64,000 nt of DNA from an uncultured Clostridia bacterium (GTDB lineage: Bacteria > Bacillota > Clostridia > Oscillospirales > Ruminococcaceae): positions 1-64,000 of the forward strand of contig CANQKD010000006.1 in the NCBI GenBank assembly GCA_947624375.1, written 5' to 3'. Shown here one piece after another: positions 35,926-46,700 of this stretch. The notes below the pieces were generated by a model. That model searched no databases. It saw only the letters and a list, made by a program, of their open reading frames with translations, and was not told where the DNA came from. Position numbers and translations under genes: made by a program. Within the stretch, counting starts at the first letter, position 1; each line of letters starts with the position of its first letter.

Positions 35926-36630
35926 ATGACAGGTAATGAGATATGGGGCGTTGTAAAGATACTTCTGAAGTACCTTCTGCCCACGCTGAAAATATTCGGC
36001 TTTACGCTGCTTTATTCTGTGCCGCTCGGCATGATAGTGGCACTTTTGAAGATGTGCAGATTCAAGCCGATAAAATGGCTTACGAGCCTTTACATACTTA
36101 TAATGCGCGGTACGCCTCTTATGCTTCAGGTAATAGTGGCGTACTTTGCCGTGCCTATGCTCAAACGCAGTACGGCTATGCCGGGTGTTCTGCACAGGCT
36201 TTTAGATGCGGTAAACATACAGGCGGACAGTTATCTGTTCAATACTGTACTGGTGGCGTTCGTGCTGAATTACGCGGCGTACTTTGCAGAGATATTCAGG
36301 GGCGGTATTGAGTCGATACCCAAAGGGCAGTATGAAGCGGCCGCGGCTCTGGGCTTTTCAAAGCGGCAGACCTTTTTCAGGATAATACTTCCGCAGGTGA
36401 TAAAAAGGGTAGTGCCTGCAAGCTCTAACGAGGTCATAACGCTTGTTAAAGATACCTCGCTCGCAAATGTTGTGGCATACGCCGAAATTACTATGAAAGC
36501 ACGCCAGCAGATGCAGAATTACAGCTCTCTGACACCGCTTTTCATAGCAGGCGCGTTTTACTTTGTGCTGGCAACGGTGCTTACCGTGATATTCTCGTTT
36601 ATCGAGAAAAAACTTGACTATTATAAATAA
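35926..36630 (+). CDS. Amino acid ABC transporter permease
   Basis: The protein (234 residues) is a HisM/GlnP-type permease with about five membrane helices and the EAA loop EAAAALGFSKRQTFFRIILPQ, where the ATPase docks. GTGGGG lies before ATG 35926; a longer in-frame reading would cover the terminator hairpin and is unlikely. The ATPase gene follows after 14 bases. Confidence 0.9.
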   Translation: MTGNEIWGVVKILLKYLLPTLKIFGFTLLYSVPLGMIVALLKMCRFKPIKWLTSLYILIMRGTPLMLQVIVAYFAVPMLKRSTAMPGVLHRLLDAVNIQADSYLFNTVLVAFVLNYAAYFAEIFRGGIESIPKGQYEAAAALGFSKRQTFFRIILPQVIKRVVPASSNEVITLVKDTSLANVVAYAEITMKARQQMQNYSSLTPLFIAGAFYFVLATVLTVIFSFIEKKLDYYK

Positions 36631-36644
36631 GGGGGGCGCGTGCG

Positions 36645-37427
36645 ATGGCTAGTATGCTAGAAGTGAAAAATCTTTCAAAAAACTTTGGCGATCTGAGCGT
36701 TTTGAAAGATATATCTTTCAGCGTGAACAAGGGCGATGTTATAGCCGTTATAGGTCCTTCGGGCTCTGGTAAATCAACGCTTTTAAGATGTATAAACCAG
36801 CTTGAAAAGGCAAGCGGCGGCGAAGTAGTGGTGTGCGGCAAAACAATGTTCAGCACCGATGAGAGCGGCAAAGTTGTGTATGCGCCCGCGGCAGATCTGC
36901 GCGAGATACGTCTGAAAATAGGTCTGGTGTTTCAGAATTTCAACCTGTTTCCGCATTTTTCGGTACTTCGCAATATAACCGAAGCGCCCGTGCGCGTACT
37001 TAAAAAAAGCCGCGAGGAAGCCGAAAAGACAGCCCGTGAGCTGCTTGAGAAAATGGGGCTGGAAAGCAAAGAAAACGCCTACCCGTGTGAACTTTCGGGC
37101 GGTCAGCAGCAGAGAGTTTCGATAGCAAGGGCAATGGCACTGAGCCCCGAGATACTTTTCTTTGATGAGCCGACCTCGGCGCTCGACCCCGAGCTTACGG
37201 GAGAGATACTGAAAGTTATAAGGCAGCTGGCGGCAGAGGGAATGACTATGGTGATAGTTACACATGAGATGGAATTTGCGCGTGACGTTGCCGACAGAGT
37301 TATATTTATGGAACACGGCGTTATTGTTGAAGAGGGCGCGCCGCAGCAGCTTTTCGGCAGCGACGCTTCCGAGAGGACAAAGCAATTCCTGCAAAGGTTC
37401 AACAGCGGCAAAGAAGCACAGGATTAA
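36645..37427 (+). CDS. Amino acid ABC transporter ATP-binding protein
   Basis: The protein (260 residues) has Walker A GPSGSGKST, Q-loop VFQNFNLFPH, signature LSGGQQQR, Walker B ILFFDEPTSALDPE and switch His in VTHEMEF. It is a GlnQ/HisP-type subunit and the third gene of the importer. An inserted segment of about 15 residues (FSTDESGKVVYAPAAD) after the first beta sheet is longer than in typical GlnQ. Substrate is not determined; polar amino acids are likely. Confidence 0.92.
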   Translation: MASMLEVKNLSKNFGDLSVLKDISFSVNKGDVIAVIGPSGSGKSTLLRCINQLEKASGGEVVVCGKTMFSTDESGKVVYAPAADLREIRLKIGLVFQNFNLFPHFSVLRNITEAPVRVLKKSREEAEKTARELLEKMGLESKENAYPCELSGGQQQRVSIARAMALSPEILFFDEPTSALDPELTGEILKVIRQLAAEGMTMVIVTHEMEFARDVADRVIFMEHGVIVEEGAPQQLFGSDASERTKQFLQRFNSGKEAQD

Positions 37428-37476
37428 CACTCATTAAAATCTGCAATACTATAATAAGGAAAGGGAGTGGAGAAGT

Positions 37477-39030
37477 ATGAAGTTTATTAAAAAGCTGTAC
37501 GGCTGCGTTACCAAAGTTTTCAGCCGAAGATTTATAATAATACTGCTTATTATTGCCGAGATACTTTTCCTTATCGACTCCGTTATCCTTATGGGCGAGA
37601 TATACTATATTGTTGACATTGTCATGGGGGTTATCGCTTTCATACTCTCGCTGTATATAGTAAACCGCGATGAAGACCCTGCATATAAAATAGCGTGGCT
37701 GTTTCCGCTGCTGCTTTTCCCCGTGCTGACGGCGTTTTTGTATCTTTTTTTTAAGTTGCAGATCTCTTTGCAGCTTATAAAAAAGGGGCATATCAAAGTA
37801 GTTGAGGAAACAAAAGACTGCTTGCAGCCCGATGAAAAAACTATAGATTATCTCGACAGGGAAAACCCGAAAATGGCAGGTTATTGCAGGTATATGCAAA
37901 AGTACGCAGGCTATCCTGCTGCGGCTAATTCAAATGCAGATTATTACCCCTCGGGCGAAAAGGTGTTCCCCGATATAAAGCAGGCTTTGGAAAGCGCAGA
38001 AAACTTCATTTTTATGGAGTTTTTCATTATTACTGAGGGCAGAATGTGGAGCGAGACCCTTGACATTTTAAAGCGAAAAGCGCAGGCAGGCGTTGACGTC
38101 AGGCTTATATACGACGGCTTCGGCTCACAGATGGCTCTGCCGTCGGGGTATCACAAAAAGCTGGAGGCACTGGGTATAAAAACGCGTATTTTCAGCAAAT
38201 TTACGCCGTTTTTGTCTACATCTCAAAACAACCGCGACCACCGCAAAATTGTTGTAGTTGACGGCAAGACCGCGTTTACCGGCGGATTTAACATGGCTGA
38301 TGAGTATATCAACGAGAAAGAGCGCTTCGGCTACTGGAAAGACGGCGGCGTGCGCATTACGGGCGATGCGGTGTATAACTGCACCGTGATGTTTCTGAGA
38401 ATGTGGTCGTTCTTAACGCGCGAAACGCCCGAATGTGAGAGCTTCAAAGTGCAAAACGGCGACCTAGACTGCCCCGAGGGCAGCTTTATCATACCGTTCA
38501 GCGATTCGCCCATTGATGATGAGCCTGTGGGCAAGCTGACGTATCTTAATATTATAAACAATGCAAAAAAATATGTTTATATAAGTACACCGTATCTTGT
38601 GCTTGACAGCGACATGGTGACCGCGATGGAATACGCGACAAAGAGCGGCGTTGAGATAAAACTGCTGCTGCCGGGCATACCGGACAAAAAGTACATGAAG
38701 ATGATAGCGCAGTCGCAGTACAAAAAGCTGCTGCGCAAGGGCGTTGAGATATACGAGTTTGATAAGGGATTTGTGCATGAAAAGTTGTTTGTCAGCGACG
38801 ACGACGTGGCGGTATCGGGCTCGATAAATCTTGACTACCGCAGTTTGTATCTGCACTTTGAGTGCGGCGCGTTTTTGTATCGGCAGCCGTGCATAGCGGA
38901 CATGAAAAGCGATTATCTGGAAATGGTTACAAAGCACTCCACGCGCGTTACAGAGCAGTGGATAAAGGAGATACCGCTGTGGCAGAAATTTGCCGGCGCA
39001 ATGCTGAATGTTATTTCGAGTTTGCTGTAA
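37477..39030 (+). CDS. cls: Cardiolipin synthase
   Basis: This phospholipase D family enzyme condenses two phosphatidylglycerols into cardiolipin at the membrane. The 517-residue protein has two N-terminal membrane helices (about residues 14-60 and 62-85) and two HKD motifs, HRKIVVVDGKTAFTGG and HEKLFVSDDDVAVSGSINLD. GGGAGTGGAG precedes the ATG. The end of the gene is followed by two terminators that mark the border of the recombinase region. Confidence 0.94.
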   Translation: MKFIKKLYGCVTKVFSRRFIIILLIIAEILFLIDSVILMGEIYYIVDIVMGVIAFILSLYIVNRDEDPAYKIAWLFPLLLFPVLTAFLYLFFKLQISLQLIKKGHIKVVEETKDCLQPDEKTIDYLDRENPKMAGYCRYMQKYAGYPAAANSNADYYPSGEKVFPDIKQALESAENFIFMEFFIITEGRMWSETLDILKRKAQAGVDVRLIYDGFGSQMALPSGYHKKLEALGIKTRIFSKFTPFLSTSQNNRDHRKIVVVDGKTAFTGGFNMADEYINEKERFGYWKDGGVRITGDAVYNCTVMFLRMWSFLTRETPECESFKVQNGDLDCPEGSFIIPFSDSPIDDEPVGKLTYLNIINNAKKYVYISTPYLVLDSDMVTAMEYATKSGVEIKLLLPGIPDKKYMKMIAQSQYKKLLRKGVEIYEFDKGFVHEKLFVSDDDVAVSGSINLDYRSLYLHFECGAFLYRQPCIADMKSDYLEMVTKHSTRVTEQWIKEIPLWQKFAGAMLNVISSLL

Positions 39031-39084
39031 AAGAAGCAGCTTTGATGTCCCCGAGGGAGAAATAACAAATCAAATATGGCGAAA

Positions 39085-39190
39085 GACCGCCGGCATTAAA
39101 TTTTGTCGGCGGTTTGTTTTTTTATACGGAACTCGCGCAGCAGTCAGTGAAAAGAAAAACGGAGCAGTTTTAACTGTTCCGCTTTTTTAT
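39085..39190. terminator. Two terminators between cls and the invertible cassette
   Basis: The first, GACCGCCG...CGGCGGT with a T run (39085-39123), ends cls. The second, CGGAGCAGTT/AACTGTTCCG (39159-39181), has T runs on both strands, CTTTTTT on plus and TTTTTCTTTT on minus, so it also stops transcripts arriving from the right. That matters for the outward promoter at 39380-39408. Confidence 0.8.
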
Positions 39191-39317
39191 ATTCTGACGG
39201 TCTTTTTACGTTATCGCTGTGAAGCTTCTGCGGCTTACTTACAGTGAATAACATAGCATTTTAATGGGTCTCGTCGGTACACGTTGCAACGCACCCATAA
39301 ATCGAATAAAATATACT

Positions 39318-39353
39318 AGTCACATTTCGCAAAAGGTTGAATTTTGCGAAAGC
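39318..39353 (+). repeat. Left inverted repeat (crossover site) of invertible cassette
   Basis: This is 36 bp, identical in reverse complement to 40606-40641. Its layout is an outer AGTCACA, arm TTTCGCAAAA (39325-39334), asymmetric 7-bp core GGTTGAA (39335-39341) and arm TTTTGCGAAA (39342-39351). Two inverted arms around a 6-8 bp core is the standard form of a tyrosine recombinase crossover site. Confidence 0.9.
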
Positions 39354-39379
39354 CTCTATCATAAACACCTATTTATATA

Positions 39380-39408
39380 ATTGTATCACACTGATTTTCT
39401 CTTGTCAA
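39380..39408 (-). promoter_or_regulatory. Outward-facing promoter inside the invertible cassette
   Basis: On the minus strand TTGACA (39408-39403), 17 bp, then TACAAT (39385-39380), with an extended -10 TG one base upstream. It fires leftward through the left inverted repeat, away from the adhesin. If the segment inverted, the same promoter would face right and lie about 160 bp before the adhesin start. Confidence 0.8.
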
Positions 39409-39486
39409 GAAAGATTTTCAAAAAAGTGCGGTTTGGCAGAAAAAATATATGCCGAAAATTGTGCAAAATATACAAGGAGGTTTATT

Positions 39487-40569
39487 ATGTCAATAACAAA
39501 TGCTTATCATAGGAAGGACGGTCGCTGGGAGGGCAGGATACCACAGGGAAAAAGCGACAGCGGCAGGCGAAAATTCAAGTATATATTCGCACGTACAAAA
39601 GAAGAAGTTCTGCGCAGAATGGAGCAGATACGCCAAATCAGCCGACCAGATACCGCCTGCTGCAAAACGCTGCGTGACATTTACTTTGAATGGTTCAGCA
39701 GCGCAAAACACCGCATAAAGGGCTCTACAGCAGCCAACTACACCATGAAGGCACACAAGCACATTCTGCCAGCTTTTGGTGAAAAGCCTGTAAGCAGCAT
39801 AACGCAGGACGACGTTTACGCTTTTATTGCAGACAAGCGAAAATCAGGCTTTTCAGAGCGATATATCGCAGATATTGTGGTTCTGCTAAAGAGCATTTTT
39901 AAGTACGCCGCAGCCGCTTACCATATTTTCACCCCTCTTGATGGACTGCGCCTGCCTAAGAGAAAAAGGGCTGATATACGGCTTCTTGACAAAGAGGAGC
40001 AGGAACGTCTGCAAAGATATATTTCTGCAAATCATGATCCGGGAACGCTCGGGACTGCGCTGGCTGTTTCTACCGGTATACGCATAGGAGAGCTTTGCGC
40101 TCTGCAATGGAAAGATATTGACCTTGAAAAACGTATTCTGACCGTCAGCAAAACAATGCAGCGTATTCAATCGCCCTCTGATACAGCGAGAACGAAGCTC
40201 ATAATAACCGACCCGAAGAGCGAATCCTCGCGCAGAAAGATACCGATACCCGACTGTATGATAGCATTTTTGCGCAGGTTCAAAAGCAGCCCCGAAGATT
40301 ATGTGCTGTCGGGAACAAGCCGCCCCATCGAGCCGCGGACAATGCAGTATCGGTTCAGCAGGATACTGAAAAACGCAAATTTGCCGTCAGTTCATTTTCA
40401 TGCATTGCGGCATATTTTCGCCTCGACCTGTATCCGCCTCGGCTTTGACGTCAAGTCATTGAGCGAGATTCTTGGGCACAGTTCTGTCGAAATAACGCTG
40501 AATCGCTATGTTCACTCATCTTTTGAGCAAAAGCAGGCGTATATGAAGCAGCTTGCTTTCAGTTTCTAA
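39487..40569 (+). CDS. Tyrosine recombinase (site-specific integrase/invertase)
   Basis: The protein (360 residues) has an AP2-like N-terminal arm-binding region (about 1-55), a SAM-like core-binding domain (about 70-155) and a catalytic domain. The active-site set is complete: Arg199 in STGIRIGE, Lys244, His305-x2-Arg308 in HALRHI, His331 in LGHSS and nucleophile Tyr341. ATG 39487 has AAGGAGG eight bases upstream; the longer frame would run through the promoter. It lies wholly between the two 36-bp inverted repeats, so it probably inverts its own segment. I see no clear promoter of its own. Confidence 0.93.
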   Translation: MSITNAYHRKDGRWEGRIPQGKSDSGRRKFKYIFARTKEEVLRRMEQIRQISRPDTACCKTLRDIYFEWFSSAKHRIKGSTAANYTMKAHKHILPAFGEKPVSSITQDDVYAFIADKRKSGFSERYIADIVVLLKSIFKYAAAAYHIFTPLDGLRLPKRKRADIRLLDKEEQERLQRYISANHDPGTLGTALAVSTGIRIGELCALQWKDIDLEKRILTVSKTMQRIQSPSDTARTKLIITDPKSESSRRKIPIPDCMIAFLRRFKSSPEDYVLSGTSRPIEPRTMQYRFSRILKNANLPSVHFHALRHIFASTCIRLGFDVKSLSEILGHSSVEITLNRYVHSSFEQKQAYMKQLAFSF

Positions 40570-40605
40570 GCATTACAGCAGCTTGAAAACCGAATAACGC
40601 CGCGA

Positions 40606-40641
40606 GCTTTCGCAAAATTCAACCTTTTGCGAAATGTGACT
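40606..40641 (-). repeat. Right inverted repeat (crossover site) of invertible cassette
   Basis: This is a perfect 36-bp reverse complement of 39318-39353, with arms at 40608-40617 and 40625-40634 and core TTCAACC (40618-40624). The opposite core orientation predicts inversion, not excision, of the 1.25 kb between the sites. Confidence 0.9.
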
Positions 40642-40759
40642 TATTTACGCAAAGTATTGCACGGGTACAATTTTATTGTAACCCATTCACGAGATATAAT
40701 GCAACTTTCTGCTGTTTGCGCTGAAAGCTGCGATCACGCTTGGAAGGAGTGTACTTTCT
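40642..40759 (+). promoter_or_regulatory. Adhesin leader region
   Basis: A near-perfect inverted repeat GGGT-ACAAT/ATTGTA-ACCC spans 40663-40684. TATAAT at 40695-40700 has only a weak -35 (TTTATT at 40672-40677), so the resident promoter looks poor. AAGGAG lies ten bases before the adhesin ATG. Confidence 0.5.
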
Positions 40760-43700
40760 ATGAATAAAATTACAAAGAGGATAGTTGCAGGTGTTTCAGC
40801 GCTGGCTTTGATGGCTTCAGCCGTTGGGGTGGATCAGCTTGCCGACCTGTTCATGAAAACTTCGTATGCCGAGGGGTATAAAGGCAAAAATGCGCTGTCA
40901 ACGGGATTCAGCAACCTTGAGCAGGATACGAACAAAGACGGATATTACAACACCGGCTACGGCTTGCATACGAATAAGACCGTCACAAATGTAGGTGATG
41001 ACGGCAGAACATTCGATGTGAATCTGGAGTCGTGGTATGTCGGCGAAAACCCCGTTGACGTTGCGACAATACTCGATGCATCGGGTTCTATGGCGTGGAC
41101 TGTTAATACGCTTGACCCGATGGAAGTAGATGCTCAGATTAGTGAAGATGACAAGAAATATTTAAAGTCAAAATACAAAACAGATAGTTTAACAGAAATT
41201 CAAGCAGCTAACGGCGGCTATCTGCCGCAAGATGTTGTTGACCTGATACTTGACCCCGAAAACACCGACAACACCAAACTCAGCTATGCAGGCTATAAGT
41301 ATTATGTCTATGAAGACCGTTCATCGGTCTCGGAGTTTGTGCCGCTGGGCTATTGGGACGGCGGCGTTGACCCGAAGAATGATGATTCACTTATCGGATA
41401 CTATCCGTTCAGCGGCGATCTGAAAAATAAAGCGCCGTCAAAAGTTGATGATGAAAATGCAAAGGGTATGCTGATAAATCACCCGACAGGCAGTGAATCA
41501 ACATATAATACGAGCGAAAAAGCGGCAATAAAAGCAGAGGCAGTATTTTCTACTGATACTTATGAAAAGAAAAAAGGTGAAAAACCAGTAACCGAAGATA
41601 AAGGACTTGACATAAGGAAAACAGCACCTATCGGCGGCGTTTTGTTGGATAGCCCGAAAACAGAGAAATTTACAATAAAAATGAAATTTAGTGAGGGACA
41701 TCTTGTTGATAAGAGTAATGAAGATCAATATGGAGATACGACCTTTTTATATATTACAGACGGAGAAAACTATTATAAGTTTTATCGACGCAAAGGAAGT
41801 TCCAGAAATCGCATGGGAGTGGACACTCCGACAAAGACACAATTCCTCAATATAAATAATGTTTTCAACGCCAGCAATGAACAAGAATGGACATTTGAAT
41901 TTGATTTTACAACTAACAAATTGAAATTAACCACTGATGATACTGATATAGTATGGACAGGTACTACTACAGGTAAAGAATATAGCGTTGACTTGACTAC
42001 AACATTAGACACCTCTAATCTTCAAGTCATTCTCGGTTATACCGACAAGCCGGAAGAAATAGAAAAGTTCTCTGATGTATACGTCAAAAGTGTTGAAATC
42101 AGTGACGATGCAACAACGGTTGCTAATTATGAATTTTCTGTTGATACTAAATCTTTGCAGAACAGTGTGAATAACACGGATGCAACCTTTGTTCAGCAAG
42201 GTGATCACACACAGAGTATTGAAACGGTTTATCTTGATCCTGTAATTATAGAAAAGAAATATTTAGACCTCAACGCAACATCAAAACTCGGTGCGGTAAT
42301 GATCGATGCTGTGCCTGATATTAACAGCGAAAAGGGCTTTACCATTTCTATGAAGCTGCAAAAATCCGGTGGCTTGAATAAGGATAGCAGTAAGGGGGCG
42401 GCAGATAAACAAAACATCTTCTATTTGGGTGATAAAAATTCAAGCAGCAATAAATATTATCAGTTTTTCCGTTCTGCTCAGAACGGAGGCTATTTGGTAT
42501 TGTCAAAAGATCAGAAAGATGAATTAGGAAATGAAGATACCTATTATCAAGGCGGTTTAAGAAGCAATAATGAATGGTATACTAATACGCTTGTTTTTGA
42601 ACCGGTCGGAGATGGAAAAGTAAAAGTAACTCCTTATATCAACGGCAAGAGTTATGAAGAAAATGCTGATGCTTTTCAAAGTAATAAACCTAACACTCCT
42701 GAAATTGAACCTATTGTAGTTGAAAGCAAAGACCTTGTTTTTCTGCTTGGTGCATTACAGAGTAATTCTTCAGGCTCAGAACATTATATCGACGACCTCT
42801 ACGTTTTCGACAAAGCATTAGATGCAGAAGTCGTAAATGCGTATTTTGGTGACAATACTGTTTCCTGCAAAGTTGGCGATGACACTACCCATGCGCTGTC
42901 TTACGTAAAAGATGCAGATGGCAATTTTGTGAAAGATGAAGACGGAAATCTCAAAACCATAGAGATCGCTCAGATAAGCAACGGCAATAAGCGCCTCGGA
43001 CAGAATACTAACATAGACCAGCGCCGCGGTTGGTACTATGTAAACTCGGCATCAAACTGGGCTGATATTGCAGGCTGCCTTGCAAGCGGCAAGCAGTATA
43101 TCGGTATTTTTACTGATGACGGGCTTGACGGCAGTTTCAAAGATATGGCAAAAGACATTGCTACAATACCTACCGGATTTGCAGAGGGCGACTCAAAGCT
43201 ACAAGAAATAGCAACAGAGATCAGTGCCGGTGATACCAGTGAAACGAAATATAAAGCACCATCAACTGAACGCAGTATTCGTTTTTATGTTGACACAGCG
43301 AATCATTTACGCTGCTTTGTATGGAGCGGAGATACTACAAAAAGCGCTGACAACGAAAGAACATTCTGCTCGGTTGTGTTTGAAAAGATAGGTGATCAAT
43401 TAACAAAATACGAGGAGCTTAACAACGCGCTTAATTCGTTCTACAGCACACTCGCGGAAAACTCCGACCTTTCTAACAGCGCAATTGTTCGTTTCAGCAC
43501 AAATAATGCGGTTGACAAAGATCATCCGACTACCACTGACACAAACCTGAAAAAACTCATTATGAAAGACTGGACGAACTGGTCGGACTATTATCTGAAC
43601 GTGAAGAAAGATAATCCGTCAGATACACCAAATACCGAAAATTATTTGAAGGATCTTCTGATACCTGCTGATGGCGAAAAGGCTGCGGATACAGAAGATT

Positions 43701-46700
43701 CATCGACACGAGAAGGTATAGAAGAGTACCCCTATGTCATGACGGGCGGTACTTACACTTGGACGGGTCTGAAAGCGTTTTATGATAACATGGTCAAAAA
43801 GGACGGATTTTCAAGCGGCGACAGAGTTTATGACGTTGCCAACGATGCCCGTGACAAGTATCTGATAATCTTTACTGACGGCCGTGACAATACGCAGGAT
43901 TATGATGTTTCAAGCACTGTTTCTGAGGCTCTCGGCACTGAACTTGCCGGCACTCCGGATTATGAGACCGGCAGCGCATTTTTGAAAACAGATTATGTAG
44001 AAAAGTATAATCCTTATAAAGGCACAAGTCACAAGGTTGGTTTCAGTATTGAAAATTATGATAACCATGATTATAATAATAGAGGCGATTATAAGGATTA
44101 TCCGAAAACAGTACAGCAATTCAAAACAGAAAACCATGAAATAGCAACAGACGGCGACCTTGCCGAAGCGTGGGCTGATAAGCTGAAAGACGAGGGCTAT
44201 ACTATCTATTGCGTAATGTTGGCTACAGGTTCAATTTCTGAATATACAAATAAAGCTGAATATAATAAGGCGTACAATTTCATGAAATCCCTTGCCGGAA
44301 GCAACGAAATTGATGAAGAGATAGCTGAAAAACAAGCAGAGATGAAAGGAATGTTGGACAACAATACTAAGCCTGATGAGATCGCTGAACTGCAAGAAGA
44401 AATGGAGGCTTTGAAAGATAATAAGGTTATTGTTGTTGATCCAAACCAAGGAGCCGGGGGCGTTACAAAGGCGTTTCAGCAAATTTTGGAACAGATACAG
44501 CAGCCCCGTGAAGACTACAATGTGCAGGACTACATCGACCCTCGTTTTGACCTTGTTGACAAAGACGGCAATTTGTATCACCTCGGCGCAGGCGGTAAGA
44601 TAACCGTTACTGATAGTAACGGTGACGCGGTAAAACAATATACGACACGTGAAGGGTCGCATACTTATACTTATCATGATAAGCCTAACACCATAACAGT
44701 CGGCAACATTATCGAACCAAAAGAGGGAGAAACCACTGTAGGTCTTGCTTATACGCCGCGCGATAGCTACATGGTAAACCGCATAAAAGATACATATGAT
44801 ACAGACCCCAAAAATGTAGGCAAATACAACAACGGCGATGGCGTTGGCACAGGCTACATTTACTATGATGATGAAAAAGATATGTACTATCTGCGCTGGG
44901 AAGATCAGGTTATTCCAATGGAAGATGAAACGTTTGATACGGCAGGCAGTGACAAAAAGCTTGATGTATGGAGCGCGACTATCCGCCTGAAAGCGAAAGA
45001 TGATTTCATCGGCGGCAATGACATTCTCACCAACGGCAACGAGGCTGGCGAAAACCTCGTCTACAGCGATGCCACCATTGACAATATGACCGATAACCCG
45101 GATCTATACGGCTTGACAGTAGGCTCTACCTACCGTGAAAAGCTTGCAGTCCTCTCCGGCACTGACAGAAAAATCAACGCTGTTGATGCAGGCGGCGTTT
45201 CGCAGGCGGTTTACGGCAACGGCATTGATATACCGTCGTCGGGCTTCCCGAGAACGACTGTAAATGTAAGATTGTTGAAACTTGACGCGAAAAACCTCAA
45301 CGATGTTATTTACATGGGCGAGGTAGTCTCCCCGACGATGATGCTTGCCGACCTGGAAGACGGCTACATGACAGGTTCGTACTATCTGCAATATCTCGAA
45401 AGATATGCGTATCGTCTTTACGGCAAAGATACCGATAAAACACCTCTGCTTGATCTTCTGAATGAATGGCTGAAAATTGATGATAAAGACGAAATGTCAA
45501 AAACTTTCACTATACCATATATCTATTTGCCCGCCCCGATCTACAAAAATGGCAAGCTGCAAGTTGATAAAGATACAAATAAAGTTATAGTAAGCAATAA
45601 CACCGGAGCATCTTGGGAAGAAGACGGCAATACCAGCTTTACAGATCTTAATTTGCGTGATGTTACAGGCTTTATTACCTATACTTGGAAGCGTGATGAT
45701 GGTGGCGAAAAGCAGCAGGAAATAAAAGATAAACCCGGTGAATATGACATAACTAAAGATTATGTTGTAAAGAACACCGAGCAGATAGAATATAACCTGC
45801 AATTGAAGTTTACACCGCTGAAAGAGGGCGATTTGCCTAGTGATTTTGTGTTTGACAAAATATTCATTACTGCAAAGGACGGTGAAACGGGCGACAAGTT
45901 CTTTAAAATCAATGCCGCAACCAAAGAGTTTGAGGCAGCTACTGAGACTGACGGTTGGAGCATAGACTACAACCGTGAAGACTACCTGCAAGCAATGATA
46001 AGCGAAAAGCACACTTACGAGCCGCACGTTATGTATGATATAACTAACAACAAGTGGAAGCTCATAGAGGAGGCTGATAAGACTACTGCGCTTGAAACAT
46101 ATGAAAAGGACGACCAAACCACTGTAGACAAAGTTAAAGGCACCGTCACCGACTCAGGCGTATATGACTGGGATAAAGAATACAAGCCTGTTGCAGGCAT
46201 AGAGCAGATCGAAGGTGATAAGCTGACCGATTATTATACATCAACGCCCCATAACGTGGGTATGGCTGACAAAGACGGAGTTACTATAACTAAAGAAAAT
46301 GGTGATTTCAAAGACGGATATGGTAAAGATGATGTATACTCCCTCGTAGCCAACACCACCTACACCAAAGATGTTGTAAACGCCGCACTTGCCCTGGAGA
46401 TATATGTTGATGGTAAGTATTTGCAAAGCGGTATGCCTATGGCGAAGCGTAATACATTCACCTTTGAAGCCACCCGTTACTATGATGACCCGTTAGACCC
46501 ATTGCCGTATGGCGATGACATTAACGCTGATACAGGCACAGTGTCAAGCAGTGGCAATGTTGGCGGCAAAAAATACAGGCTTACTTTCTCATATGATATA
46601 CCTAGCGATGCCACGCCGAGCGAGATATACAGATTATGGGCTAAGCTTACTAAGGTTGAGGTAGAGCAAGCAGACGGCACTTATAAGTCCATAACAGCAG

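Noticed and set aside
39318-40641. The 36-bp repeats as attL and attR of an integrated element
   Set aside because: They are in inverted, not direct, orientation, with opposite cores, which predicts inversion. The segment holds only the recombinase.
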